Part shown: in pieces, positions 14,784 through 23,020 of the stretch
Layout: each line of letters starts with the position of its first letter
Position numbering within the stretch: the first letter of the stretch is position 1
Source: Caryophanales bacterium UBA7476
GTDB taxonomy: Bacteria > Bacillota_I > Bacilli_A > RF39 > UBA660
Direction: 5' to 3'
Length of the DNA: 28,071 bases
Assembly (NCBI GenBank): GCA_002477275.1
Contig: DLOU01000064.1
Location: forward strand, 1 to 28,071
Translations under genes and position numbers: made by a program
Notes under the pieces: model-generated
What the model saw: the letters and a program-made list of their open reading frames with translations, nothing else
Database searches by the model: none
Told to the model about the DNA's origin: nothing

Positions 14784-17700
14784 ATGAAAAAGATTGTAAA
14801 TAAATTAGGTAAAAAAACATTATTTTTCCTAATAATTGGAATTATCTTTATCGGGTTAGGGCTAACACTTAATATTTCAGTAAAAAAGGATAGTGTAGTT
14901 AGCACCAAAAAAGAAAATCTTGCAACAGGAGATTATTTTAGTGTAAGACTAAATGATACTTCAATAGCAAAAGGAAGCACAGCAATAATTACTGTAAAAG
15001 TTGCTGATATAAATGTAAATAGTGGAGATAAAGGATTAGGTGTTATTTCGTTTAAACTAAATTATGATTCTAGTATATTTAGTGGTGCGACATTTAATTC
15101 TAGTGTTGCAACAATAACTAATAATGAATCAACAGGTGAAATTATAGCTGTAATAAATAATGGAAATGTAATAACTAGTACCACAGATTTAATGACAATA
15201 TCATTAACAAGTATTTCTAGCACAATAGCAAGTACTGCGCAAGTAAAATTAACCAATATAAAGGGATCAAGTGGAGAAACAATAAGTGCAAGTGATGCAT
15301 CTGGAACAGTAACATTTACAACTACACCAAACACTGATCCAGCAGTTGATAGTTCAATAATTAGTTTTCAAGAAAATGGAAACTCTACTTATAACACAGG
15401 ATGTGGAACGAAAGTAGTAGTTGATTCAGAAAATATTAGTTCAATAAAATATATATGGGTAGAAGGAACAACAGAACCTGCCGTTAATGAATTTCAAAAT
15501 ACAATACAAAATAACTCAATTGTTTCAACTGGCGGAGTTACAGGAGACTATTACTTATGGGTTTTAGTAACACTGGATTCAGGCCAAAAACTTAAAGCTA
15601 GAAGTAATGTATTTAAACTAGATAATAAAAATCCTACAGCACCAACAATAACTAGTGATGATAGTGTAAGTAATGAAGAAGTAGGACACGACGTTCAGCT
15701 AAAAATATCTGGAGGAGAGGCTCTAAGTGGAATAAAAGGATATCAGTATTCATTTAATAATGGAGCTTCATGGAATGATTATAATGTTAATACTGGAATA
15801 GTTATTACAGAAGAAGGAATAACAACTGTAGTAGCAAGAGCAATAAGTAATACTAATAAATATAGTAGTGCAAGTAGTAAATATATAGTTAATATTAAAA
15901 GAGAAGAAATGATTCTTACATATAAAGTTTCTACTCTAGAAAAAACAAATTCAGATGTCACAGTAAGAATATCCTCAAATACTAAATTAATAGTACCAAA
16001 TGGATGGACATCTTACAGTAATGGATATGGAATTTATAAAGTATATTCATCAAATACAGTAGAAACTGTTGAAATAACAGATGAAAATGGAAATAGTGAT
16101 AGCATAACAGTAAATATTGATCAAATAGATAAAACAGCGCCAGAATGCACAGTATCATATAATACTCATGATGATTATGTTGAGGCTGTTATAACTAGTA
16201 ATGAAGAATTAAAAGAAAAATCTGGATGGAATTTATCAGATGATGGTTTAAAACTTAGTAAAATTTATTATCATAACACATCAGAAAATGCAACAGTATA
16301 TGATTTAGCAGGTAATACCGTATCTGTTCCAATAAGTATTACAGGAATTGAAGAAGGAGAGTTTTCAGTTGAAGTTAATTATCAAGTTGCATCAGATGGA
16401 AAAGTTACTGTTAAAATAACCTCAACAGAAGCTCTAAAAAGTATAGATGGATGGACACTTTCAAATGATGAGAAAACTCTTTCTAAAACATATAATGGTG
16501 ATGTATCGGAAAATTTAACAATATATACAAAAAGTAATAACAAAAAAAATATAGCATTAAAATATTCAATTCCAGATGAAGATAATAAGAAAGATGAAGA
16601 AACAAGAGTTATTTATAGTAAAAAGGAACCTACTAATGAAAGTGTAATTGTTACTATAACATCAAAAAAAGTATTAGAAGAACTTGATGGATGGGAATTA
16701 ACAGATGATGGATATTCATTAACAAAAGTATATAGTGCTAATACAGATGAAACAATCACTGTTGCATTCTCAGATAATACATCAACTGAAGTTAAAATAA
16801 AAATAACTAATATTGATAAGGAAAAACCAGTAATTACAACAGCTGTAAACAATGGGGTTTATGAAAGTTTAAAACTAGTATTGAGTGATGATATTGAAAG
16901 TATAACTATAGAAAAAGATGGAGAAAAAATTGATTATGAAGAAAATATGATTTTAACTTCCAAAGGAAGTTATATAATCACACTTGTAGACAAGGCTGGA
17001 AATAAATCAGTTTATAATATTGTAATATCAAATGATGCTAGTATAATTGAGGTACCAAACACAAAAGTTGGATATACTAAAGTGTTAATTTTAATTGGTA
17101 TTTTAGAAGTATTGGTTGGACTTTTATACATATTTAAATTTAAAGTTGATAATAAAATTAATCTAGCTGTTGTATTACTTTTACTAACATTAAGTAGATT
17201 TAATTCAAGTGTTGCAGCTGATAGTAGTGCATTAACAATAAATGGATATACAGTTAAAAATGGAAATATATATAATATAGAAGCAACAACAACACAGGCA
17301 AATTTAAAAGAAAACTTATTTGATGATAGTAGTGCAAGTATTACAAAAAATTCATCATCGAATTATGTAGCAACTGGTGATCAAGTAAAATATAAATCAA
17401 CTACTTATAATATAATTATAGGTGGAGATGTTGATAAAGATGGACTTGTAACAACTACAGATACAAATAAAATGAAAAATCATTTAGTTTCAAAAACTTT
17501 AGTTACAGATACAAATAGTAAAAATGCATTTGACTATAATAATGATGGAACACAAGATATAAGTGATTTATACTTAGTAAATAAAAGAGTAGTTAAAAAT
17601 AACTATACAATAGCTCCAAAAGGAATAGTAGCAACTGCTCCAACAACTGCAATAGAAGCAGGTCATACAGGAACAATTACCGCTAAAGTTTATCCTGTAA

Positions 17701-18938
17701 ATGCAGCAAACAAAACATTAAGTTATAAAGTAACATCAGGTGGTAGTTATTCAAGCGTATCAGGAAATACTATAACAGGAACAAAAGCAGGAAGTAGTAC
17801 TGTTAGAGTAAGTGTAGGAAGTATTTATAAAGATGTTTCTTATTCGGTTAGTAATTGTTATAAACTTCATGTAATAAAATTTGCTTCAGCAGATACGATG
17901 ATTCTTGAAGCAAATGGACACTATGGTATGATTGATACAGGTGTACCCGGATCAACACAAGAAAATGGTAAATCAACTGGATATAATAGAATTGATAGTT
18001 ATCTACAAAGCATAATGAATGGATCAAGAAAAAAATTAGATTTTATTATTTTAACTCATAATCATGGTGATCATGTAGGTAATACAATAGATATAATTAA
18101 TAATTATGGTACTAGTGCTTTGTATGCAAAACGATATAGTTCAAATGATGATTCTAGTAATACTGATTCGCTTGATTTAATGTATGAAAACATAATTGAT
18201 GCAGCAGCAGCCAAGAGTGTAACAATAAATGAATATGGTATTTCAGAAAATTCACTACAAATATCTGGAAGAAATACAAATTCATCTAAAACTGTTATTG
18301 GATTAGATGCATTTACAATAAAAATTCATAACATTTCAGATGAAATGACTGCTTGTGAGGCTTGGGGCAATACATCAGAAAACTTAAATAGTTTAACTCA
18401 AAGTATTACAATAACAACAAACGGAAAAACAATGAGAACTTATCTTGAAGGAGATTTGACAAAATCTAGTTATAAGAGATCAATTCCATCAAGTGTAAAA
18501 TCTAATGGACATTTAAGTGAAAAAACAAAAGCATCAGTAAAAGCAATTGTAATGTGGCAAGCATATGATTATTTAGGACTAAAAAGTAATAATCTTGATG
18601 TATATAAAACATCACATCATGGATTCTACAATGGTACATATTATAATGAAATACAAACTTTAAAACCTGTTAATATATTTGTAACATCAAGTCAAAATAC
18701 TATTTATAATAAGAGTAATGGTAATAAGAATTTATGCAGTGTATATGCAGCTAAGAAATATTTAGGTAGTAAATTCTCAACTAAATTTAAAACAATAGAT
18801 TCATCAATTATATATGATTACTCATCTGGTTCAGTAACAGTAAGTGGAGGAGCAGCTTGGAATGAATCATCATATCCATTTACATCAAATGTAATTGATA
18901 CAACATTATCAGCATGTGGTACATTAGATATAGAATAA
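14784..18938 (+). CDS. Cohesin / Ig repeats / sorting-signal-like TM / dockerin / metallo-beta-lactamase chimeric surface protein
   Basis: This protein has 1384 residues. Order: N-terminal TM (about 10-30); cohesin-like domain (about 51-180); linker and Ig-like region (190-370); four related Ig-like modules (about 375-681) each with a GW-x(1-2)-L-x-x-D/N-G pattern and a K-x-Y motif; a sorting-signal-like VPNT (757-760), TM (767-784) and basic KFKVDNK; a second hydrophobic segment (792-806) ending SVAA-D like a signal peptidase site; a dockerin (about 881-940) with two Ca2+ loops, DVDKDG and DYNNDG; a BIG2-like module (950-1023); and a metallo-beta-lactamase domain (about 1028-1384) with HNHGDH (1092-1097), GD (Asp1224) and SHHG (1278-1280), closest in style to the ComEC C-terminal domain. 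ATG 14784 follows GGTGGGTGAT; GTG 14772 overlaps that site. Domain names are from motif recognition. Confidence 0.8.
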   Translation: MKKIVNKLGKKTLFFLIIGIIFIGLGLTLNISVKKDSVVSTKKENLATGDYFSVRLNDTSIAKGSTAIITVKVADINVNSGDKGLGVISFKLNYDSSIFSGATFNSSVATITNNESTGEIIAVINNGNVITSTTDLMTISLTSISSTIASTAQVKLTNIKGSSGETISASDASGTVTFTTTPNTDPAVDSSIISFQENGNSTYNTGCGTKVVVDSENISSIKYIWVEGTTEPAVNEFQNTIQNNSIVSTGGVTGDYYLWVLVTLDSGQKLKARSNVFKLDNKNPTAPTITSDDSVSNEEVGHDVQLKISGGEALSGIKGYQYSFNNGASWNDYNVNTGIVITEEGITTVVARAISNTNKYSSASSKYIVNIKREEMILTYKVSTLEKTNSDVTVRISSNTKLIVPNGWTSYSNGYGIYKVYSSNTVETVEITDENGNSDSITVNIDQIDKTAPECTVSYNTHDDYVEAVITSNEELKEKSGWNLSDDGLKLSKIYYHNTSENATVYDLAGNTVSVPISITGIEEGEFSVEVNYQVASDGKVTVKITSTEALKSIDGWTLSNDEKTLSKTYNGDVSENLTIYTKSNNKKNIALKYSIPDEDNKKDEETRVIYSKKEPTNESVIVTITSKKVLEELDGWELTDDGYSLTKVYSANTDETITVAFSDNTSTEVKIKITNIDKEKPVITTAVNNGVYESLKLVLSDDIESITIEKDGEKIDYEENMILTSKGSYIITLVDKAGNKSVYNIVISNDASIIEVPNTKVGYTKVLILIGILEVLVGLLYIFKFKVDNKINLAVVLLLLTLSRFNSSVAADSSALTINGYTVKNGNIYNIEATTTQANLKENLFDDSSASITKNSSSNYVATGDQVKYKSTTYNIIIGGDVDKDGLVTTTDTNKMKNHLVSKTLVTDTNSKNAFDYNNDGTQDISDLYLVNKRVVKNNYTIAPKGIVATAPTTAIEAGHTGTITAKVYPVNAANKTLSYKVTSGGSYSSVSGNTITGTKAGSSTVRVSVGSIYKDVSYSVSNCYKLHVIKFASADTMILEANGHYGMIDTGVPGSTQENGKSTGYNRIDSYLQSIMNGSRKKLDFIILTHNHGDHVGNTIDIINNYGTSALYAKRYSSNDDSSNTDSLDLMYENIIDAAAAKSVTINEYGISENSLQISGRNTNSSKTVIGLDAFTIKIHNISDEMTACEAWGNTSENLNSLTQSITITTNGKTMRTYLEGDLTKSSYKRSIPSSVKSNGHLSEKTKASVKAIVMWQAYDYLGLKSNNLDVYKTSHHGFYNGTYYNEIQTLKPVNIFVTSSQNTIYNKSNGNKNLCSVYAAKKYLGSKFSTKFKTIDSSIIYDYSSGSVTVSGGAAWNESSYPFTSNVIDTTLSACGTLDIE

Positions 18939-18946
18939 TGTAATGT

Positions 18947-18975
18947 AAAAGGAGAGACATATAGTTTCTCTTTTT
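18947..18975 (+). terminator. Intrinsic terminator
   Basis: AAAAGGAGAGA (18947-18957) pairs with TTTCTCTTTTT (18965-18975), including two G-T wobbles, around a 7-base loop. Confidence 0.75.
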
Positions 18976-18976
18976 A

Positions 18977-19005
18977 TTTACTAAAGAATAAAAAAATGAT
19001 ATAAT
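18977..19005 (+). promoter_or_regulatory. Promoter of obg
   Basis: TTTACT (18977-18982), 17-bp spacer, TATAAT (19000-19005), immediately after the preceding terminator. Confidence 0.65.
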
Positions 19006-19030
19006 ACAGCTAGTTGAAAGGAGGAGCTAT

Positions 19031-20305
19031 ATGTTTGTAGATGAGGTAACACTTAAAGTAATAGCTGGAGCTGGTGGAGATGGTTGTAAAGCATTTAGAC
19101 GTGAAAAATATGTAGAAATGGGAGGACCATTTGGTGGGAATGGTGGAAAAGGCTCAGACATTATTTTTCAAGTTGATGAGGGACTTCATACTCTTCTAGA
19201 TTTACGTTATCAAAAACAGATAAAAGGTAAAAAAGGTGAAAATGGAAGAGGAAAAAATCAACATGGTGCATCAAGTCCAGATATTATAGTAAAAGTACCA
19301 CAAGGAACAGTCGTAACAGATTTAGATACAGGTCTAATAATTTGTGATTTAAAGAAGAAAGATGATAAATTTATAGTTGCAAAAGGTGGACGTGGTGGAA
19401 GAGGAAATACTGCATTCAAAACTCAAACAAATACAGCCCCTGATTTTTGTGAAAATGGTGAACCTGGAGAAGAAAGAAATCTTAAAGTAGAAGTTAAAAT
19501 GTTAGCAGACGTTGGATTAGTCGGACTTCCAAGTGTAGGAAAAAGTACGATAATTTCATCTATTTCAAGATCAAAACCTAAAATAGCAGCATATCACTTT
19601 ACAACGTTAGTTCCTAATCTTGGAGTAACAAAAACAGATGGAGGATATAGTTATGTAGTAGCAGATCTTCCAGGATTAATAGAAGGAGCAAGTAAAGGTG
19701 AAGGTTTAGGAGATAAATTCCTAAGACACATAGAAAGAACAAAAGTAATCGCACACGTAATAGATATGGCAGCTGTAGAAGAAAGAGACCCATATGAAGA
19801 CTATGTATTAATAAATAAAGAATTAGAAGAGTTTAATCCAAAATTATTAAAAAAACCAATGATAATAATAGCTAATAAAATGGATTTAGAAACATCTCAT
19901 GATAATTTAGAAGAATTCAAAAAGAAAGTTCCTGATAAAAAAATATTTGAAGTAAGTGGAGCAACAGGTGAAGGATTAAGAGAAGTAGTAAATTACTTAG
20001 GAGAAACATTAAAATCACTTCCAGAAGAAGAATTATACGACGATGATAAGATTGAAAGTCATGTATTATATAAATTTAAGAAAGAAGAAAAATATACTAT
20101 TACTAAAGAAGATGATGTATGGGTAATACATGGTGCTGAAGTAGAAAAACTATTTAAGATGACAAAATTCTCATCAGATGAGGCAATATACCGTTTTGCT
20201 AGAAAATTAACTAAGATGGGAATAGATGATAAACTTGAAGAATTAGGAGCAAAAGAAGGAGATCAAGTAAGAATTTTAGATTTTTACTTTGATTATAGAA
20301 AATAA
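19031..20305 (+). CDS. obg: Obg-family ribosome-associated GTPase
   Basis: This 424-residue protein has all three Obg domains: glycine-rich OBG fold (1 to about 157; GAGGDGCKAFRREKYV, RGGRGN), G domain with P-loop GLPSVGKST (165-173), DLPG (212-215) and NKMD, and a C-terminal OCT domain (about 345-424, ending VRILDFYFDYRK). Obg/CgtA acts in late 50S assembly and (p)ppGpp-linked growth control in the cytoplasm. The OCT domain is typical of Bacillota Obg. Strong ribosome site AAGGAGGAG at 19018-19026. Confidence 0.96.
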   Translation: MFVDEVTLKVIAGAGGDGCKAFRREKYVEMGGPFGGNGGKGSDIIFQVDEGLHTLLDLRYQKQIKGKKGENGRGKNQHGASSPDIIVKVPQGTVVTDLDTGLIICDLKKKDDKFIVAKGGRGGRGNTAFKTQTNTAPDFCENGEPGEERNLKVEVKMLADVGLVGLPSVGKSTIISSISRSKPKIAAYHFTTLVPNLGVTKTDGGYSYVVADLPGLIEGASKGEGLGDKFLRHIERTKVIAHVIDMAAVEERDPYEDYVLINKELEEFNPKLLKKPMIIIANKMDLETSHDNLEEFKKKVPDKKIFEVSGATGEGLREVVNYLGETLKSLPEEELYDDDKIESHVLYKFKKEEKYTITKEDDVWVIHGAEVEKLFKMTKFSSDEAIYRFARKLTKMGIDDKLEELGAKEGDQVRILDFYFDYRK

Positions 20306-20358
20306 TATAACATTTTTTAAAAGTATGATATAATCATTATAGAGTAGAGGTGTTATAC

Positions 20359-21150
20359 ATGAAAAGTATTGAATTTTTAAAAGAAAATGGTGTAGATGTT
20401 GATAGCAGTTTAGAATTCTTTGGAGATGTAGAATCATATAATGAAACAGTTACTGAATATTTAAAAGGTGTACATGACAAAGTAGAACAATTAGTAAAAT
20501 TTATTCAAAATGATGATTTACCTAACTATAGTATTCATGTTCATTCATTAAAAAGTGATTCAAAGTATTATGGTTTTAATAAATTAGCTGATATTGCGTT
20601 AGATCACGAAATGAAGAGTAAAGAAGGAGATATTAATTATGTAAAATCTCACTTTATAGAACTAGTAAATGAAGCTAATAATGTAATTATTTTATTAAAA
20701 GAATATATTGGGGGACAAGACGAAACTAAAAAAGAAGAACAAGAAGAAAGTTTAGTTTACACAACAAAAACAATATTAGTAGTAGATGATTCTAATATAA
20801 TTAGAAATTTTGTTAAAAGAATATTTAGTGAACAATATAATGTTGGTTCTGCCGAAGATGGAGAAAAGGCAATAGAAGTAATAAAAGCGAATCAAGATAA
20901 TGATATGATTGAAGCAATTCTTCTAGATTTAAATATGCCAAAACTTGATGGATTTGGAGTATTAGAGTTTATGAAACAAAATGATTTACTTCAAAAAATG
21001 CCAGTATCAATCATTTCTGGAGATTCATCAAAAGAAACAATTGATAAAGCTTTTGAATATCCAATAGTTGATATGTTAAGTAAGCCATTTAATGATCAAA
21101 ATGTAAAAATGGTAATAGATAAAACATTGATTTATAAAGGTGCAAAATAA
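20359..21150 (+). CDS. HPt-receiver (Hpt-REC) phosphorelay protein
   Basis: This 263-residue cytoplasmic protein has an N-terminal four-helix HPt domain (about 25-115) with phospho-accepting His62 in HVHSLKSDSKYYGF, the HxLKxxS pattern. After a short acidic linker comes a CheY-like receiver (about 136-260): Asp143-Asp144 acidic pocket, phospho-acceptor Asp190 in LLDLNMPKLDGFG, Ser220 and Lys242 (SKPF). There is no kinase, output or DNA-binding domain, so it is a phosphorelay intermediate whose partner kinase is encoded elsewhere. ATG 20359 is chosen because AGAGGTG (20345-20351) lies 7 bases ahead; GTG 20350 overlaps that site. TATAAT at 20329-20334 is the probable -10 box. Confidence 0.88.
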   Translation: MKSIEFLKENGVDVDSSLEFFGDVESYNETVTEYLKGVHDKVEQLVKFIQNDDLPNYSIHVHSLKSDSKYYGFNKLADIALDHEMKSKEGDINYVKSHFIELVNEANNVIILLKEYIGGQDETKKEEQEESLVYTTKTILVVDDSNIIRNFVKRIFSEQYNVGSAEDGEKAIEVIKANQDNDMIEAILLDLNMPKLDGFGVLEFMKQNDLLQKMPVSIISGDSSKETIDKAFEYPIVDMLSKPFNDQNVKMVIDKTLIYKGAK

Positions 21151-21177
21151 AAATAGCAGTTTAACTGTTATTTTTTT
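21151..21177. terminator. Bidirectional terminator between convergent genes
   Basis: AAATAGCAGT (21151-21160) pairs with ACTGTTATTT (21164-21173) with one G-T wobble. T-run on the + side and A-rich sequence on the other, so it can work in both directions. The three loop bases (21161-21163) are the stop codon of the minus-strand gene. Confidence 0.8.
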
Positions 21178-21508
21178 CTTTTTTAGTTTTAACTATATCT
21201 AGCTTATCTCCAACTTCATAAAAAGAAGCAACTCCTGAAGGAAATACATAAGTGTAATAAACATTTTTATCACCTTTATATCTTTCTTCAGTACGAGTGC
21301 TTTCAAATATATTTAAAATAATGTTATCTTTATCAGTCATTATAATATCAAAACTTAAACAATAAAAATAAGTATTAATTCTTCTTTTATTAGGAAAACA
21401 TAAAGCGGCTTCAACTTCATTAAGTTTGAATCTAAAACTTTTAACCTTATCCATAAAAGAAGTTTTTACTTCGATTGGAACTTTTGTACCATTAACTTTT
21501 AAATACAT
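21161..21508 (-). CDS. DUF192-like small protein
   Basis: This 115-residue protein is the only convincing minus-strand gene in the window. The pattern of an N-terminal strand (VPIEVKTSFMDKVKSFRF), a central ALCFPNKRRINTYFYCLSFDIIMTDKDN and a C-terminal TYVFPSGVASFYEVGDKLDIV resembles DUF192/UPF0127 proteins, where a similar central motif ends in a strand-Asp-strand turn and a GD-x-L motif follows. It lacks the usual signal peptide and the GLM motif, so it would be a divergent cytoplasmic member. Its ribosome site is GGTGAT just before the ATG. It converges on the HPt-REC gene and diverges from the YebC gene. Function unknown. Confidence 0.6.
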   Translation of the reverse strand: MYLKVNGTKVPIEVKTSFMDKVKSFRFKLNEVEAALCFPNKRRINTYFYCLSFDIIMTDKDNIILNIFESTRTEERYKGDKNVYYTYVFPSGVASFYEVGDKLDIVKTKKEKNNS

Positions 21509-21536
21509 GTAATCACCAATAAAATAGTACCATAAA

Positions 21537-21565
21537 TTTACAAAAATAACTAGCTTATATATATT
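21537..21565 (+). promoter_or_regulatory. Possible promoter of the YebC-family gene
   Basis: TTTACA (21537-21542), 17-bp spacer, TATATT (21560-21565). An alternative extended -10 (TGTTAAAAT, 21571-21579) lies closer to the gene, so the start point is uncertain. Confidence 0.45.
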
Positions 21566-21605
21566 ATTCGTGTTAAAATAGTATAGAAAAAGAGGAGGAT
21601 TATTT

Positions 21606-22331
21606 ATGAGTGGACATTCAAAATGGGCAACTATACACCGTAAGAAAGGTGAATTAGATGCAGCACGTGGAAAAGTATTTCAAAAATTAGCTAAAGAAAT
21701 TTATGTAGCAGCTAAACAAGGAACACCAGATCCTTCAAGTAATGCTTCATTAAGAATGGTTATTGAAAAAGCAAGAAGTGCTAATATGCCAAAAGATAAT
21801 ATCGAAAAAGCAATTCAAAAAGCAAAAGGAGCATCTGAAGGAGAGAACTACGAATCAATCAGATACGAAGGATATGGTCCAAGTGGTGTTGCAATAATCG
21901 TTGATTGTTTAACTGATAATAGAAATAGAACAGCTGGAGATGTACGTAGTAAATTTACAAAACGTGGTGGAAATCTTGGAACATCAGGTAGTGTAAGCTA
22001 TATGTTCGAAAGAAAAGGAATTATTACTATACCAAGCGAATATGATGAAGAAGAAATGATGATGACATCACTTGATGCAGGCGCAGATGATTTCGAAACA
22101 GATGAAGATGTATATGTTATAACTACAACGCCAGAAAACTTTGTTAAAGTAAAAGAAGCATTAGAAAGTGCTGGAGTAAAAGAATTCTTAACAAGTGAAG
22201 TAACATTTACACCAAATAATACAGTAGAACTAACTGACGAAGAACAAATTGAAAAAGTTCATGCATTAGTAGAAGCATTAGAAGAATTAGATGATGTACA
22301 AGATGTATATTGCAATTTAAAAGAAGATTAA
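21606..22331 (+). CDS. YebC/PmpR family protein
   Basis: This 241-residue protein has the full family length and signature start MSGHSKWATIHRKKGELDAARGKVF, plus GYGPSGVAIIVDCLTDNRNRTAGDVRSKFTKRGGNLG. Family members include DNA-binding regulators and, in other cases, a translation factor that relieves ribosome stalling at proline-rich stretches. Neighbouring ruvA-ruvB is a common arrangement (yebC-ruvCAB), although ruvC is absent here. Strong AGAGGAGG precedes the ATG. Confidence 0.93.
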   Translation: MSGHSKWATIHRKKGELDAARGKVFQKLAKEIYVAAKQGTPDPSSNASLRMVIEKARSANMPKDNIEKAIQKAKGASEGENYESIRYEGYGPSGVAIIVDCLTDNRNRTAGDVRSKFTKRGGNLGTSGSVSYMFERKGIITIPSEYDEEEMMMTSLDAGADDFETDEDVYVITTTPENFVKVKEALESAGVKEFLTSEVTFTPNNTVELTDEEQIEKVHALVEALEELDDVQDVYCNLKED

Positions 22332-22351
22332 AATTTAATTTTCTTTTTTTT
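22319..22351 (+). terminator. Intrinsic terminator after the YebC-family gene
   Basis: AAAAGAAGATT (22319-22329) pairs with AATTTTCTTTT (22337-22347) with one wobble; T residues follow. The stem overlaps the end of the coding sequence. It is AT-rich, so probably weak. Confidence 0.6.
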
Positions 22352-22358
22352 ATTACCA

Positions 22359-22387
22359 TTGACAAACAAATGTATGAATATTATAAT
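22359..22387 (+). promoter_or_regulatory. Consensus promoter P1 of ruvA-ruvB-queA
   Basis: TTGACA (22359-22364), exactly 17 bp, TATAAT (22382-22387): a full match to the housekeeping sigma consensus. Confidence 0.9.
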
Positions 22388-22396
22388 TAGAATAGT

Positions 22397-22425
22397 TTTG
22401 CAAAAAGAGTATTTCTTGCTATAAT
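22397..22425 (+). promoter_or_regulatory. Possible second promoter P2 of ruvA
   Basis: TTTGCA (22397-22402), 17 bp, TATAAT (22420-22425), 38 bases downstream of P1 in the same geometry. The -35 is a poor match. Confidence 0.45.
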
Positions 22426-22443
22426 TATAAGGGAGTGATTTAA

Positions 22444-23010
22444 ATGTACGATTACATGAAAGGAAAAATAACTGATATTACACCAGCAGGAGTAGTTATA
22501 GAAGTTAGAGATATTGGATATTTTATAAATGTAGCAAATCCATATAGTTTTGAATATAACAAAGAAATGATAGTATATCTATATTATCAAGTTAAAGAAG
22601 ATGAACATAATTTATTTGGATTTAAAAATAAAGATGAAAGAGCATTATTTTTAAAGTTAATCAATGTAAAAGGATTAGGACCTAAAATGGCTCTTCCAAT
22701 ACTTGCAACTGGACAAATAAATGGTATTATAGAAGCAATTGAAAGTGAAAACATTGCATATTTAAAGAAGTTCCCTAAAATAGGTGAAAAACTTGCAAGA
22801 CAAATAATACTAGATTTAAAAGGAAAAATAGGAAGTGTTCACACATTATTTGATAATAATGAAATTAGTTACACAAGTACAGAACTACATGATGCATTAA
22901 TAGCATTAGGATATAAAGATAAAGAAATAAAAGGTATTGAAAATAAAATTGATAGTAGTCTATCAATAGAAGAAAAAATAAAAGAAGCATTAAAACTTTT
23001 ACTAAAGTAG
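22444..23010 (+). CDS. ruvA: Holliday junction branch migration protein RuvA
   Basis: This 188-residue protein is slightly shorter than typical (about 200). Domain I is an OB fold (MKGKITDITPAGVVIEVRDIGY), followed by FGFKNKDERALFLKLINVKGLGPKMALPIL and a second helix-hairpin-helix (LKKFPKIGEKLARQIILDLKGK), then domain III that contacts RuvB (LHDALIALGYKDKEI). RuvA tetramers hold four-way junctions while RuvB pumps DNA. GGGAGTGA precedes the ATG. An in-frame ATG at 22456 could also serve, but the first one has the better spacing. Confidence 0.95.
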   Translation: MYDYMKGKITDITPAGVVIEVRDIGYFINVANPYSFEYNKEMIVYLYYQVKEDEHNLFGFKNKDERALFLKLINVKGLGPKMALPILATGQINGIIEAIESENIAYLKKFPKIGEKLARQIILDLKGKIGSVHTLFDNNEISYTSTELHDALIALGYKDKEIKGIENKIDSSLSIEEKIKEALKLLLK

Positions 23011-23020
23011 GAGGTATTAT

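Noticed and set aside
14784..18938. LPXTG sortase anchoring of the cohesin-dockerin protein at VPNT
   Set aside because: Lys follows instead of Gly and the motif is internal, with 624 more residues after it. A working sortase signal is unlikely; I keep it only as evidence for an ancestral fusion.
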